Assembly: GCA_963971425.1 (NCBI GenBank)
Contig: OZ020520.1
Span: 24,694,754-24,758,753 of the forward strand
Reading direction: 5' to 3'
Length of the DNA stretch: 64,000 nucleotides
DNA from: Bryoerythrophyllum caledonicum
Lineage: Eukaryota; Streptophyta; Bryopsida; Pottiales; Pottiaceae
Shown: positions 35,556-46,695 of the stretch, one piece after another
How the letters are laid out: every line of letters starts with the position of its first letter
Numbering within the stretch: position 1 is the stretch's first letter
Made by a program: the position numbers and the translations under genes
Notes under the pieces: generated by a model
Told to the model about the DNA's origin: nothing
Database searches by the model: none
Seen by the model: only the letters and a program-made list of their open reading frames with translations

Positions 35556-37148
35556 TTAAAAGTCACCATCATATTCAGAAGTTATGGAGGACCAATAATC
35601 TTTAGAAAATGTAAGAGTTTGTCCTTCTATTTTCTGATTGACTAACCTAGTGCAAATTCCTTTCTTGTTAACTAGTACTACACCTAATTTAGAATTTGAA
35701 TGTTGCTCTATACCTGCTAAATTAAATTGTAAGGTTCCATGAACTAAAGTTTCTGATCTTATAAAAAGCCCTGGCCTACTGGATGTAGAAAACTTATACC
35801 ACATTTGGTGAACAACAAAATCACATCCTTTAATGTCACCATGATGAAACCATGTAATAATTGATGCTCCTTTATCCATTGAATCAATATGAGGTTTGAT
35901 TTTTGAATTTTTTGATATGTGCATGGAATGCACATTTGTTAAATGGTCCTCTTGTCCAATAGCAATACACTTTAGCTCCACAAATTGATCTTCAAAAAAT
36001 TGATTGATGGAACTGCCAAATTTTTCCATATGCCTCCATATGTTACTTGCAATCAAATCACCTAAGGCCTTCCAAGAATATTCTTTTGCATGTGATTCTA
36101 TTGATAGATGATATTGAACCACATTACCACGTACATTAGGGCCTCCATGAGAACCATATCCATAAGTGATTGATAAGTAGTTTCCTCTATTTTCATCTTT
36201 CCCACTTTTTCCTCTATATGGACAATTTTCATAGTAAGTATTTCATTCTATTAAAGTACTTTTACAAATTGCTTTTTGTAATAAGTGAGTTATGTAAAGT
36301 AAAGAAATATAATCATTAGTCAAATGATTATGATGAAAGATTTTATCCTTTATGATCAATGCTCCATCTAAAACTAATAAAGACTCATCTCTTGTACTTA
36401 TTATTTTTTCTTCTGAATAATTTTGCTCCCAACTTCCAAGTATCTTTATATTTTGAATGTATCCAAAAAGTATCTTCTAATTCATATTGAATTTGCTTAC
36501 TTTTTTTTCTCTTTTTGTTTTGTCCTGTACTATCAATCATTTTACATTTTGTAGATAATGTAGTAAAACATACATGAACATCAATTACTTTACTAATTCC
36601 AAAGTGTTGCAATATTTCACTTGCAAAATTATTATCTTCTATTTTACATTTAATAACATATTGCTCACTTTGTTTTTCATTTATGATGTATTGAGAAAAT
36701 TTCTCAACAATTCTATGAAATTCTTCTATGTCTTTAATGGGCACCACACCACAAATACACAAGTTCATCTCTCTCTCCTACAAAAATTTTCTACTTCAAA
36801 ATTATTAGGTACTTTACATTTTTTGCATGTAATTTGACTCTTTGTAAATTCTCTTAGACAAGATTCACAAATTTCATGACAATGGCTTCTATAATCATTT
36901 TTATGTGGGGTTGGAGATTGATGTTCTTTAGGTTTTAGTGCAAATATATTTTTAAAATATGGAAGTTGTAAGGTAAATGTGCATGGTACCACAAACATTT
37001 TTGAAAATGACTCTCTTCTCTTATGATTACCAAATACACAACCCTTAGCCATTTCCCCTCCATAGTTAAGTTCCAAAATATTTTTGTCCTCAATATAAAG
37101 CACACTTTTGACTTCAACCCCACAACTTTTTGCAATTGGAGATTCCAT
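35556..37148 (-). pseudogene. RING-like plus 2OG-Fe(II) dioxygenase-like gene, frame-broken
   Basis: Three consecutive minus-strand ORFs (37148-36765, 36768-36385, 36122-35556) appear to be one disrupted gene. The first ends with a cysteine cluster HCHEICESCLREFTKSQITC followed by KKC, a RING/treble-clef-like pattern. The second overlaps it by four bases, an apparent frame change. A further frame change near 36390 leads into an open stretch broken by one TGA near 36240, then GNYLSITYGYGSHGGPN and the third ORF. There PHIDSMDKG (His78, Asp80) and SETLVHGTL (His128) are about 50 residues apart, the HxD...H iron-ligand layout of double-stranded beta-helix dioxygenases; TET/JBP-like or AlkB-like proteins are possible relatives. 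Introns could explain some of the breaks. Function is inference. Confidence 0.5.
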
Positions 37149-37454
37149 ATAAAAAACAATCGAGATTATTAAATTAATAATATTGTGTATTTGACATCCA
37201 ACTATAGAAGTGAAATAATTATAATTAAACAATGTTTTTTCTTTCACCTATCAAAAACCACTTAAAATAAAAGTACTATCTCTTTGTATATTTAAAAGAA
37301 GCATCAACTAACAAGAATAACAATACTACTTCATTTTAATCTTTATATACACTTCGGATGAACATAAAAAGTGAAAGAATGTGTTGGGATAGGCTTCAAG
37401 TAAAGTAAAAGATTAAAATAAAAAAAACTTTTACTTTTGTCATATAATTTAAAT

Positions 37455-37650
37455 CAAAATAAAAAAGTAAAGTGTATTGAGGTGTATTTGAGGTGTGCTT
37501 GAGGTGTTCTTGAAGTACACCTCAAGCACACTTCAACATGCTTTTATTTTTTTCATTGGATTTCAACCAAAAGTTTATATAAAAAAGTAAAAGCGTGTTG
37601 AGGTGTGCTTGAGGTACACCTCAAGCACACCTCAACACGCTTTTACTTTT
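37455..37650. repeat. Two hairpins, one a perfect 33-bp palindrome
   Basis: The arms 37583-37615 and 37618-37650 are exact reverse complements separated by two bases (core GAGGT-AC-ACCTC). A related but imperfect hairpin of the same motif (TTGAGGTGTGCTTGAGGT) lies at 37468-37545. Both sit between the divergent dioxygenase-like gene (-) and the transposase (+). Confidence 0.9.
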
Positions 37651-38105
37651 CTCATTGAATTTCAACCAAAAATGACTCTCAAACATTCAAATCAATGTGG
37701 GAGGGGCAACATACTAAAAATGCACTATGTACATTTTTTTGGTTATAATCTCACACTTCCTACTAAATTTTGTACTTAAAATGGGAGAGCATGACTATGG
37801 ATTAAGGTAACAAGCTTTGAAATTGCACAGGCTCTGATATCATCCACCATATTCAAATATATGTGGCTTTTATATGTAACAAACAATGGGAACTGCTTCT
37901 TGTGTCATACTCTTACAGTTGTCCTCGTTGAGCAATGTGCGTGGAAATAGGGGAATAATTCTCACTTGCACCATGAAAGTACACATTTAAATGCAATCCG
38001 AGGTCCCGCTAGAGGGCCCTGTGCTGGGTTCATTTTTTCTCTAATGTAGAAGACTGTTTTAGTTTTTTATTTTTTGTGGAAGTGGTTATTGTTTAGGGTC
38101 AAGAG

Positions 38106-39416
38106 ATGGAAAGTTGGGAGGATGAGCTTGAGAGAAACCTTGGAGTGGATTTAGGGTTTGAAGAAGATTTTGAAGATGAATTTGAGAATGAGCTATTCAT
38201 GCAAATGGTTGATGTGGTGTCTTCAGAGCTTTTGGGTGAGTCCACTTCCACTCCCAAGGTTGGTGGAAGTGTACATGGTCGGAAGTTTGTATTCCGTGAG
38301 AGGGAAATCTATCATAATCTTTTGTACAAAGATTATTTTGCGGATGTCCCTACTTATGGACCTTTGTTGTTTAGGAGACGTTTTAGGATGCAAAGAGAGT
38401 TGTTCTTGACCATCGCGGATGCAGTTGCCAAGTTTGATCCCTGGTTTGTGAAGAAATTAGTTGCCTGCGGACGTTTGGGTCTCTCAACCTTGCAGAAGTG
38501 CACTGCCGCTATCCGTATGCTTCCATACAGAGCAGCAGCAGATGCAACTGATGAGTACTGTAGGTTGGGAGCGTCTATAGCCCAAGAGTGCTTGAGGAGG
38601 TTTGTTCTGGCTATTAGAGGGTGTTTTGAGTCTAAGTACTTGAGACAGCCGACCAAGGAGGATTTGGATTTGCAGATGAGTATCAATGAGGCACGAGGCT
38701 TCCCGGGGATGTCTGCTAGTCTGGATTGCATGCACTGGACTTGGAAGAATTGCCCCGTTGCTTGGCAGGGGCAATACCACGACAAGGACAAAAATCGGAG
38801 CATCATTCTAGAGGCAGTTGCAGATCAAAGTCTCTGGATTTGGCATGCATTTTTTGGCTTACCAGGGGGAATCAACCACATCAACGTGTTGGACCGTTCC
38901 CCTTTCTTGCTCAACTTCTTGCGAGGGGCTGGTCATGACATCTCATTTCAGGTAAACGACCATGTCTACCCCCGATACTACTTTCTCACTGATGGGATTT
39001 ATCCACCCTGGTCATGTTTTGTGCACCCAATACATGAGCCCGACGGTGAGATGAAGAAACATTTCACGAAGTGTCAAGAGGGTGCCCAAAAGGACGTGGA
39101 GAGGGCATTTGGTGTGTTACAGGCTAGATGGGAGGTCATAAAATATCCCGTGCGCCAGTGGGACTTAGGTATCATCAACGACATTATGATGTCTTGCATC
39201 ATTATGCATTACATGCTTTTGGAGGATGAGAAGGACTTGGCACTAGAGCCTTTTGAGGATTGTGGGATTCCAGTGGAGCTTACCTCCCATCCTGATACAT
39301 TCCACGATTTGCAAAGTGGCACTAGGGAAATAGAGAGCATAAAGTCACACTTTGGTTTGAGGAATGATTTGATTGATCACCTTAGGAGTTTGAGGGGACG
39401 TGGTAGGACTTTGTGA
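38106..39416 (+). CDS. PIF/Harbinger transposase, plant type (PF04827)
   Basis: An uninterrupted 436-codon ORF encodes the DDE nuclease that cuts and joins Harbinger ends. The N-terminus is acidic (EDELERNLGVDLGFEEDFED). The central part has the family segment LGLSTLQKCTAAIRMLPYRA. The catalytic residues fit the family: first Asp in MSASLDCMHWTWKNCPVAW, second in HINVLDRSPFLLNFL, and Glu in QKDVERAFGVLQARW. Length and order match plant_tran proteins. This is the only full-length transposase in the window. It lies inside a well-bounded element, but its DNA-binding partner is broken. Confidence 0.95.
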   Translation: MESWEDELERNLGVDLGFEEDFEDEFENELFMQMVDVVSSELLGESTSTPKVGGSVHGRKFVFREREIYHNLLYKDYFADVPTYGPLLFRRRFRMQRELFLTIADAVAKFDPWFVKKLVACGRLGLSTLQKCTAAIRMLPYRAAADATDEYCRLGASIAQECLRRFVLAIRGCFESKYLRQPTKEDLDLQMSINEARGFPGMSASLDCMHWTWKNCPVAWQGQYHDKDKNRSIILEAVADQSLWIWHAFFGLPGGINHINVLDRSPFLLNFLRGAGHDISFQVNDHVYPRYYFLTDGIYPPWSCFVHPIHEPDGEMKKHFTKCQEGAQKDVERAFGVLQARWEVIKYPVRQWDLGIINDIMMSCIIMHYMLLEDEKDLALEPFEDCGIPVELTSHPDTFHDLQSGTREIESIKSHFGLRNDLIDHLRSLRGRGRTL

Positions 39417-41063
39417 GCTCAAAGTAGGAAACTACAACTTTATTCAGAGTAGAATCGGGCATTCAAGTTTAGGCCTTGGCCATAGTTTCTATAAACAAAT
39501 TCATTACCTCCTACAATCCCATGTTGGTTTGCATCTACTTGAATTGAATTTCCTAAATTGTACAAGCTCTGAGGGTGAGAGAATGCTACAGTTCTATTCC
39601 CTGTGAATTGAGGTTGGAAAGTTTGTGCCTCTGGTTGTTGCTGAGTGCTTTGGACACATGACATTGACTCCTCCCAGAAGTTGGCCTGACTATCCTCTAC
39701 ACATCAAAACAATACAACAATATTACAATTGGATAGATAAAACAACACATGCAAAAGAGTCCCTGCAGTCTACAGCGAAAATCCCACCGGACACAGTCAA
39801 CACAGATGAAGCAGACCCGGCCGAGTCAGTGGACTCTTGGGCCCAAAAAAAACGTCACAGCCATCATCTCTGGATCGAGGGGGAACAGAAACCTATCAGC
39901 GACAAAGACAATCGCAGGCACCATCTACCGGGGACCTCGAGCGGTGTAGATTACAAAAAAATTAAAAAAGAACCTGATGACAACATCTGAACCAAAGAGG
40001 GCAACATTAACTTCGGAGAGAGCAACATGAGCATGCCAGAGAACAAAGGAACTCAAAGCCTAGGCCGAGAAGGAGAAAAAATAAAAAATAACAAAAAACC
40101 AATTGCCTTCAGCCCCGAACATCACATAGTCTCCATGCACATGTCAAAGTCCAACTGGGGATGAAAGAAAGCGAAAAAAAATTAAAAAAAATGCAGGAGG
40201 TGCATCGAAGTGCTCCGGAGCTGGTCGAGCAGAGACCGAACCAGAACTGATGCAGCAACCTTTCCCAACTGCAGACTTTCGTAGATTAAAGAAGAGAAAA
40301 AGGAAAGCAAATTAAATGAAACAAAAGAGGAAGTTGATAGTTGAATTGAAAAAGAATGGACGATGATGTGGGGAGTTGAAATGAAAGCAAGTCGAAGTTG
40401 AAAAAAAAAAAAAAAAACTGAAAGGAACATCATACCATTTGTGACACAGGACATAAAACACGACCTTGGAGCATTGACAGAAACATAAAAGAGAAACAAT
40501 AAAAAACAACCGGAAAGCTCGTCCCATGTACACCGCAAGCACTAGCAATTCGGTTGGGACACAGACTATGGGATGGCTGAAGACAACATTCACAGAGACT
40601 ACAAACCATAAAAAAAAAGGTGTCAACTTGCAGCCTGCATGAATTCGAGACGACGAACATGAGCAGGGTCGACATTGACAGGAACTCGACATTAAGAGAG
40701 ACCTAGGTTTAGTTGAAAAAAAATAAAATTGAAGAACCAAAGGACCTCCGAGATCGGCTACAGACTGCAGGAATTCGGCGCGGAGAGGGCATCGACACGG
40801 CAATTCGACATTAATCAAGAGTTATAATTTTTTTTTAAAAACTTGTAGGCCTCAATAGCAGGCGAATTACCAGGCAAGGGGGAGTGCAGGGGGCTCGCAG
40901 CCGGAGCGACTGCAGAGGAGGGCGTCGACACAGTCGGAGCAGGCGCGACAGGTGACACTGTTGGAGCAGGTGCGGGACTCGACACCGCCGGAGCAGCCTG
41001 CTGGTTCACTACGCCAGCTAGGGCCACTCCTGCTGATGGAGAATTTGCAGCTTGGGAGGCTGT
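39417..41063. other. Spacer between the two Harbinger genes
   Basis: No gene was seen. It includes an A-rich stretch with a run of about 17 A (40400-40420) and a minus-strand Ala/Pro-rich reading frame at 40815-41027 that is in the same frame as the Myb/SANT pseudogene beyond its stop at 41064, so it may be an old C-terminal extension. Confidence 0.45.
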
Positions 41064-42020
41064 CTATTGCAGTCGGGGCCGCTTGCCCCTCGCAATTTCC
41101 GCCGCTCGCTCGGCCATCTGCTTCTCATGGTTCGCCTTCTCTCGCTTCGCGGCTCGCTTCTCCGCATCGATTCGGCGCTTGATGCGCTCTAGCTCCTCTC
41201 GGCGGCGGAGCTGAAAGTACTCCCGGGCCTCTTGATCGAGCTCTTCCATATTCAAGCGGAAGATGCTCATTGCAGAATGGTCCTGCATAGCCTCCGCCTC
41301 CCGCATGTTGGCCAAGGCCATCTGCTCCGTCGCCCTCGCTTAGGATTTCAGAATAGAATCTCGTCTCCTCGCTTCAAACAGCTCCTGCTTGGCGGCCTTT
41401 TGACCCCGCGGCCTCACCAACTCCCTTGGCGCCGCTTCACCTATAGCGGCACCCTCTCCTTCGGCGCTGCCACCATCCCCTTCTGCGGTCACTTCGACTT
41501 CTCCCTCCTGCGGTGGCTGCACCGGCAAACTCACCCTACGGGCAGCCATGGACGAAGCTCTAGGGCTCCCCTCCTGTGCGTGGCCCCTCCTCTGCACGTC
41601 ACGAGGGGATTCCCACCACTTGGGCACCTTCCTCAACAAAGTCCAGCAATGGAGAAAGCCAAACCTTTGTTGCTTTGGGTGCTTGTCCCTGTAATATTCA
41701 AGCGCCCGATCTAGCACATCCTCCATTGACGTGCCTGACTCTCTACAATCCTCCACCTGCTTGTACGCACCACAAAACTTAGAGACGTCATGCTTAATGC
41801 TCCCCTACTTGGTCTCTAGAGATCTTGCAGGACGAAGCGGACACCCCCTCCCCTTTGTGCGATTGAAGTGAGTGGTGATGCGCTCCCAGAATGCGGTGTT
41901 GCGCTGTCCATTTCCACAAATTGGGTACTGTGAAACAACCAAAAAACTCCTACACAAGCAGGTCTCTTCTGCAGAAAAATTCTTTGCCTTCCTTCCCCTT
42001 GCCGCCTCCACACCTGCCAT
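41064..42020 (-). pseudogene. Myb/SANT-like Harbinger partner protein, two in-frame stops
   Basis: A single frame from ATG 42018-42020 is broken by TAG at 41805-41807 and TAA at 41340-41342. The N-terminal Myb/SANT trihelix reads AKNFSAEETCLCRSF and later AFWERITTHFNRTKG. The first stop falls where homologues have ETKW, so a TGG to TAG change fits. After it come DVLDRALEYYRDKHPKQQRF and FLHCWTLLRKVPKW, the NAM-associated region of such proteins, and a charged coiled coil ending ERAAEIARGKRPRLQ. In Harbinger systems this protein binds the transposon ends and takes the transposase into the nucleus. This copy is probably dead. Confidence 0.8.
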
Positions 42021-42216
42021 GGTGGCATTGACTGAGTTTGCAGGGAGGAAAATGTCTCCTTGCAAAGCTGCAATTTTTGCCGAGACCGGGAGGTGGATGG
42101 CGAGACGCAACAGGGTGGAGTGAGGAGTGCGGAGCCAATTGGGGTGCGGCTAAACGGCCGGGCCCGCCAAGCGCTGTTGGCGGGAGCCGTTGGCGTGGCG
42201 ACTGGGCTTGCTCTAA

Positions 42217-45200
42217 GGCACTTAGTGTCCCGTGCCATTGGCTTAGTAAAGAAGCCATTAGCTTAGTAAAGAAAATGAACTGACACTATATTCACATCGG
42301 CTCCCTTCGGAGACCGGAGTTCTTGTTCTTATTTAAGATGAAGATTTTTATTGAGAGGACACCTAAGGCTATTTTATTCATTTCACCATTTTGACATGGC
42401 AAATATAAGCTTGGATGAATGAGCCAAGGAACCTTTTGTTATCATGTATAAGTGACTGGCTCATCCAATCTTCTCTTGCCCTGTACTTTGTACTTTTGTA
42501 ATTAAAAAACTTGCAATTAAAAATATTTAACAAATCGTATCAAATGATGTGATAGTAAATTATTAAAATGGAACAATAGATTTTTTTCTTTTTTTCTTTT
42601 TTGATATAAAAATAAGTAGTGAAGGACCTCTACTATTTTACCGCTTTGGAATAGCAAGTAACCATGGATAACCACTATAAATTTATTTCTGGTTTTATTG
42701 GTTTTAATTTTAGTTGTATTTATTGGATTGGTTGTGATTTTTTATTTTTTTGGTTGTGTTTATATATGATTTTACATGTCTTTGTTTATTATCATATTTG
42801 ACCTTGTTCTTGATGATTTGTTGACTATGTTTGATGAATGCTTGTCTTTGCTTGAAAACAGTGACCTAACTTGTTTGCCTACTGACTCAATGCAGTGATC
42901 ATTCAATCTTGCTTGTAGATGCGACGCTTCAAAACTCCTTTTCAACTATTTATTTTTCAACCTTACACTCTCATTGAAGCAATGCCATTATAATCACCAA
43001 TTCATAATACAAGGTTTTTTATTTTCAATTAAACTTTCCAATATCATAGCAATGGTCATGAAATTTTGTTTATCAGCTCTTGTAAGTTTAGACTTATGTA
43101 TACACAAGGCTTAAACTTGTGCTAGTGTTAGATTTTAGATTATTCTTATACAAGGCTTAAACTTCATAGCGAGTATTTATGTTTTTGTAAGTATTGGCTT
43201 TTTGTATGTTTAGCCATCCATTCATGGTTTTTTTATTCCATTGCGCTCTCACCCGCGCACGGCTCCATCGAACTTTTGCTCTTCAACGGCTCGGTCACTC
43301 GCTTGTTTTCTAGCGACTCCATTACGCGCTCGCTCTCTAGTAGCTCCATCACGCTCTCGCCCGCGCACGACTCCATCATGGCAAGGGGGGGGAAGGGAAC
43401 AAATTCTTAACACCCATCGTAGACACGGTGTTGATCGAGCGGGGGAAGCAAGGAGGGGAAGCAAGCGGGGTCGAGAGACAAGGTTTGCCTTGACAACGCT
43501 AGGAAAAATAAGGCTCTATTCACCAAGCCATTTCTTCATACACCCTACAGCCAACGTGGACGGTCCAATTGCAGCCTTTGACGGCTCCTATTGCACCCCA
43601 TTAGGGCAAGGTGTACATCGCAGTGCTCCGGGTATACTACCAGCTTGCCTCGGATATTAGTCAAGAAGAAGCAACAAGGGACAAAACTCTAGCCTCGAGG
43701 TTGTTCAACTGATTTGAAGTACGCACATGCTCACTAATGTAGTGCGTTTCGACCTCGATCAGCCAGTGGCAGGCTCCCACTCGGGTGATTCCCAACTAGT
43801 GCACTAACCGTGCACATGCTCCACTACGAATGGGTGGATTTGGATCACTTTTGACCACCAGTCTTGGAATTTACACCTAGAGGCGACATGTTATTGACCT
43901 CGTTTCAATGCACTCAAGTTGTGCTTGTAAATTGCCATAGGTCTATAGAAATTGACGTCCTTTATCATGCGAGAACAAAGTTTTATTGCTGAACAAGGAT
44001 TTTGAGGACCAATGGTTTTGAGGAGTTTACTGGTAGTTGAACATTGTACAAATTTTTTTAAGTGTCTTCAACTAGAAAACAATCATTGACTTAAAATTTA
44101 CAAAAAAAATATTTTTCTTTAATGGAATTTCAAGTGTCTAATTTAATTACAATTTTTCTTTAACAATATTATATCAAATTTGAACATTAAAAGATGTGGT
44201 TCAATAATATTTAAATGAATATTATTATATTTTATTATCATTTTGAAATAAAGTTTTACATATTAAATTTTATCTTTAAAATGATTAAAAATTGAGTAAA
44301 CAACCGAAATTAATGATTTATTATCGAGAAAAATTAGCAACACATATTGACCTACAAATATCATAAAATTTGAGTTTGAAATCACCATGATATAATTTTT
44401 TTTAAAAAGCACTCCTTTGCTGCCTAAAGATTAATTTCCTTAGAAAGAAACATGTCTTACAAACCTAAAACCTCCCCCAAAACAACCTAATCACGTCAAA
44501 TCCTAAGAAGAATAAAAGTGTAAGAAGAGACATGCGCCTAACACACAAATGTACTAGCTCTTTGCTAAGATTGAATTGTAAGAAAATGAATATACGTAAT
44601 TAGTACCTTGCAAGGCCTTTGCTTGATGACGAGAAAGCGCCCTTGCAAACGGTTCAGGTCTGCTGTGGAAACTTCTTGGTTGCGTTGACGATGGCCTTGA
44701 GCTCAAAGTGGTGTTCATTCTCAGACATGGTAAAGAGCAGAGAGGCAATAGGAAGCAGGGTCGAGAGAGAAGAGAATTCCGCCGCGACAGCCCTAAGGGA
44801 GAGCATATCCGCTTCAACACACGGAGCATACTCCTCATATACCATTTGGCTAGCGCTAGACCGTCCAATTGCAGCCTATGACAGCCCTTATTGCACACCC
44901 ATTAGGGCATCCCATCTACGCAGAAGGTACATCTCAGTGTCCATGCTGACGATTCTACGGGTGGTCCAAATCAAACTACTTAATTCCCATAAAATTGTTA
45001 ATATCTACATCACAGGAAGAAATAACTCAATTTGTTCTAGATTATCTGAGGTATGGGGATGGTTGACAAGATAACAACATCTCCACCGGGGCCCTATTGT
45101 GGCAAAAATGCTCGAGCCGACACATTTTTTCATAGAACCATTCTTCCTTGCAAGCAAAATCAACGTCTTCGATGGAAGGGACGACGTTTAGGTGACATTT

Positions 45201-46197
45201 AAACGCCATTTCAACCAAGTTTACTGGTGCTATACTACTGTTTGGTGGGTGCAGATTGCAAATTGCAGCCATGCACGTGGCGTAGAGATCGTAGAGCAAC
45301 AACTACTATAACTTCAGACGACAAAAAGTGTTGTAACTACAAGAGTTGGAGACGACAGGAAGTTTGCTTCGGATGAAAAGTGGTTTTTTGGCCTAGGCAA
45401 CAAAGCTCCATCTGTTGTTGTGACGAGGCAATGTATGTGGCTAAAGGGTTGCCCACTTCCTCCACGCCAAAGTCCTTGGTCCGTTGTGGCTGGTCGGCTT
45501 TTAGCAGTGGAGATGCTTTAAGAAGGCATGCAAGTGGATTGCACAGGATTACACGGGCATATAGAAACTATAGTGTCATGTATTTGTACGCGTGTGGTGA
45601 TTGGGAGTGATGAAACTTTTTTGTTTTAACCCATTAACGACGAAGTGGTGCACAAGGTCTTGGAAAAATCTACAACTATAACAAGAAAACGGTAGGACCG
45701 TAAGGGCTCTGTCTTTACACTCGATTTGTAGTTTCAAGATCATATATTAACCTATTTAATACAACATGGTGAATTTAGTATTTGGGGCATTTTTTATAAA
45801 TTTGTTTTCACATATTTTTTTCTTTTCAATAATTGCATTGAATATAATTGCAATAAAATTTATGTAAGTTGTATGTAATTATGTACAACATGATATCTAT
45901 TCTATGTATAATGTTCAATGCCTAATGTTTAATTCTAATCTTGTATGTAAACTGGTATTTAATGTTCAAAGTCAAATCTATAGTTTAAAATATGATTGAA
46001 CATGATTAGATATAAGCATTTCATATTTTAATTTTATTTTAATATTTATATAGTGTACGTATTACAAAATCCATATTTAGATTATTTATGGTTGTTTCCA
46101 ATCAAAATATCCATCATTGAAGAAATTATGGATCATTTCTTATTTTATTTTCCTTGAAGTATTTTTGTTTAAATAAAATGAAATGAGGTTGAATTTT
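42217..46197. other. AT-rich non-coding region between Harbinger and Helentron
   Basis: No gene was recognised. At 42271-42330 lies a segment directly related to 34836-34893. At 42384-42400 is a copy of the CACCATTTTGACATGGC MITE arm. An ~80-bp segment (GTCCAATTGCAGCC...GTACATC) occurs directly repeated at 43563-43622 and 44863-44933 with diverged flanks. At about 45629 there is a TTAACCC end of the TTAA MITE family. The 3' end of the Helentron must lie in the last part but could not be fixed. Confidence 0.45.
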
Positions 46198-46695
46198 TTA
46201 AAAACTTTGGTAATGTAGTTTAAAAGCACAATATATAGGTTTATGATAATCCGGCCAATATGCATCTGTAACTCCATACTTAGCATCTACTCCAGGGATG
46301 TTTGTCCAAATATGATCTATCAAAGAATTATTCTTTGTAGTACTTGTTAATATTTTTTGATGTAAACAATGGTTATGCATATAATTTAAAATCTCATTAG
46401 CATCATATTTTTGGGTTGTATTTTCTAAAATATCAACATTGAAATCTCCCAGAATAATAATTGGACATTCGTTTGGTGCTTTACATATCAGTAGTTGTAG
46501 AATTTCTAGAAATTTTTTTAATTTGGTTGAATGGGATCTATATATAGTAATAACATGTATAGCATTTCGAGATCCCAAATTAAATGAAGCAGCAATAAAT
46601 TCACTACCATTGTATGTTTCGATGTTGCAAGATCCCATACGATTTTCGTACATTAATAATATTCCGTGTTTATCATAAGCATGTATATATTTATA
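46198..46695 (-). pseudogene. Helentron endonuclease/exonuclease/phosphatase domain
   Basis: The frame continues past the TGA with YKYIHAYDKHGILLMYENRM and includes the EEP motifs IIILGDFNVDIL, LIDHIWTNI and YWPDYHKPIYCAF. With the N-terminal portion at the end of the helicase ORF it forms a complete apurinic-type endonuclease, as in Helentrons and some retrotransposons. Confidence 0.88.

Larger units (their letters stand above)
35081..42213. mobile_element. 7.1-kb PIF/Harbinger transposon with extra dioxygenase-like cargo
   Basis: The ends GAGCAAGTCCAGTC (35081-35094) and GACTGGGCTTGCTC (42200-42213) are inverted repeats with one mismatch, flanked by TAA at 35078-35080 and 42214-42216, the standard 3-bp target duplication. 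Inside are an intact Harbinger transposase (+), a broken Myb/SANT partner (-) converging on it, and a broken gene with a RING-like cluster and a dioxygenase-like domain (-). Two-gene Harbingers are normally 3-6 kb; the third gene explains most of the extra length. The AT-rich left third could also be a nested insertion. Confidence 0.85.

Noticed and set aside
40182-40818. Minus-strand ORFs rich in Phe, Ser and Cys
   Set aside because: They are translations of an A-rich spacer inside the Harbinger; no domain or consistent frame.
45072-45518. A second Tourist-like MITE (CATCTCCACC...GTGGAGATGC)
   Set aside because: Only ~10 bp of the ends match, and no TAA duplication or further arm similarity was seen.
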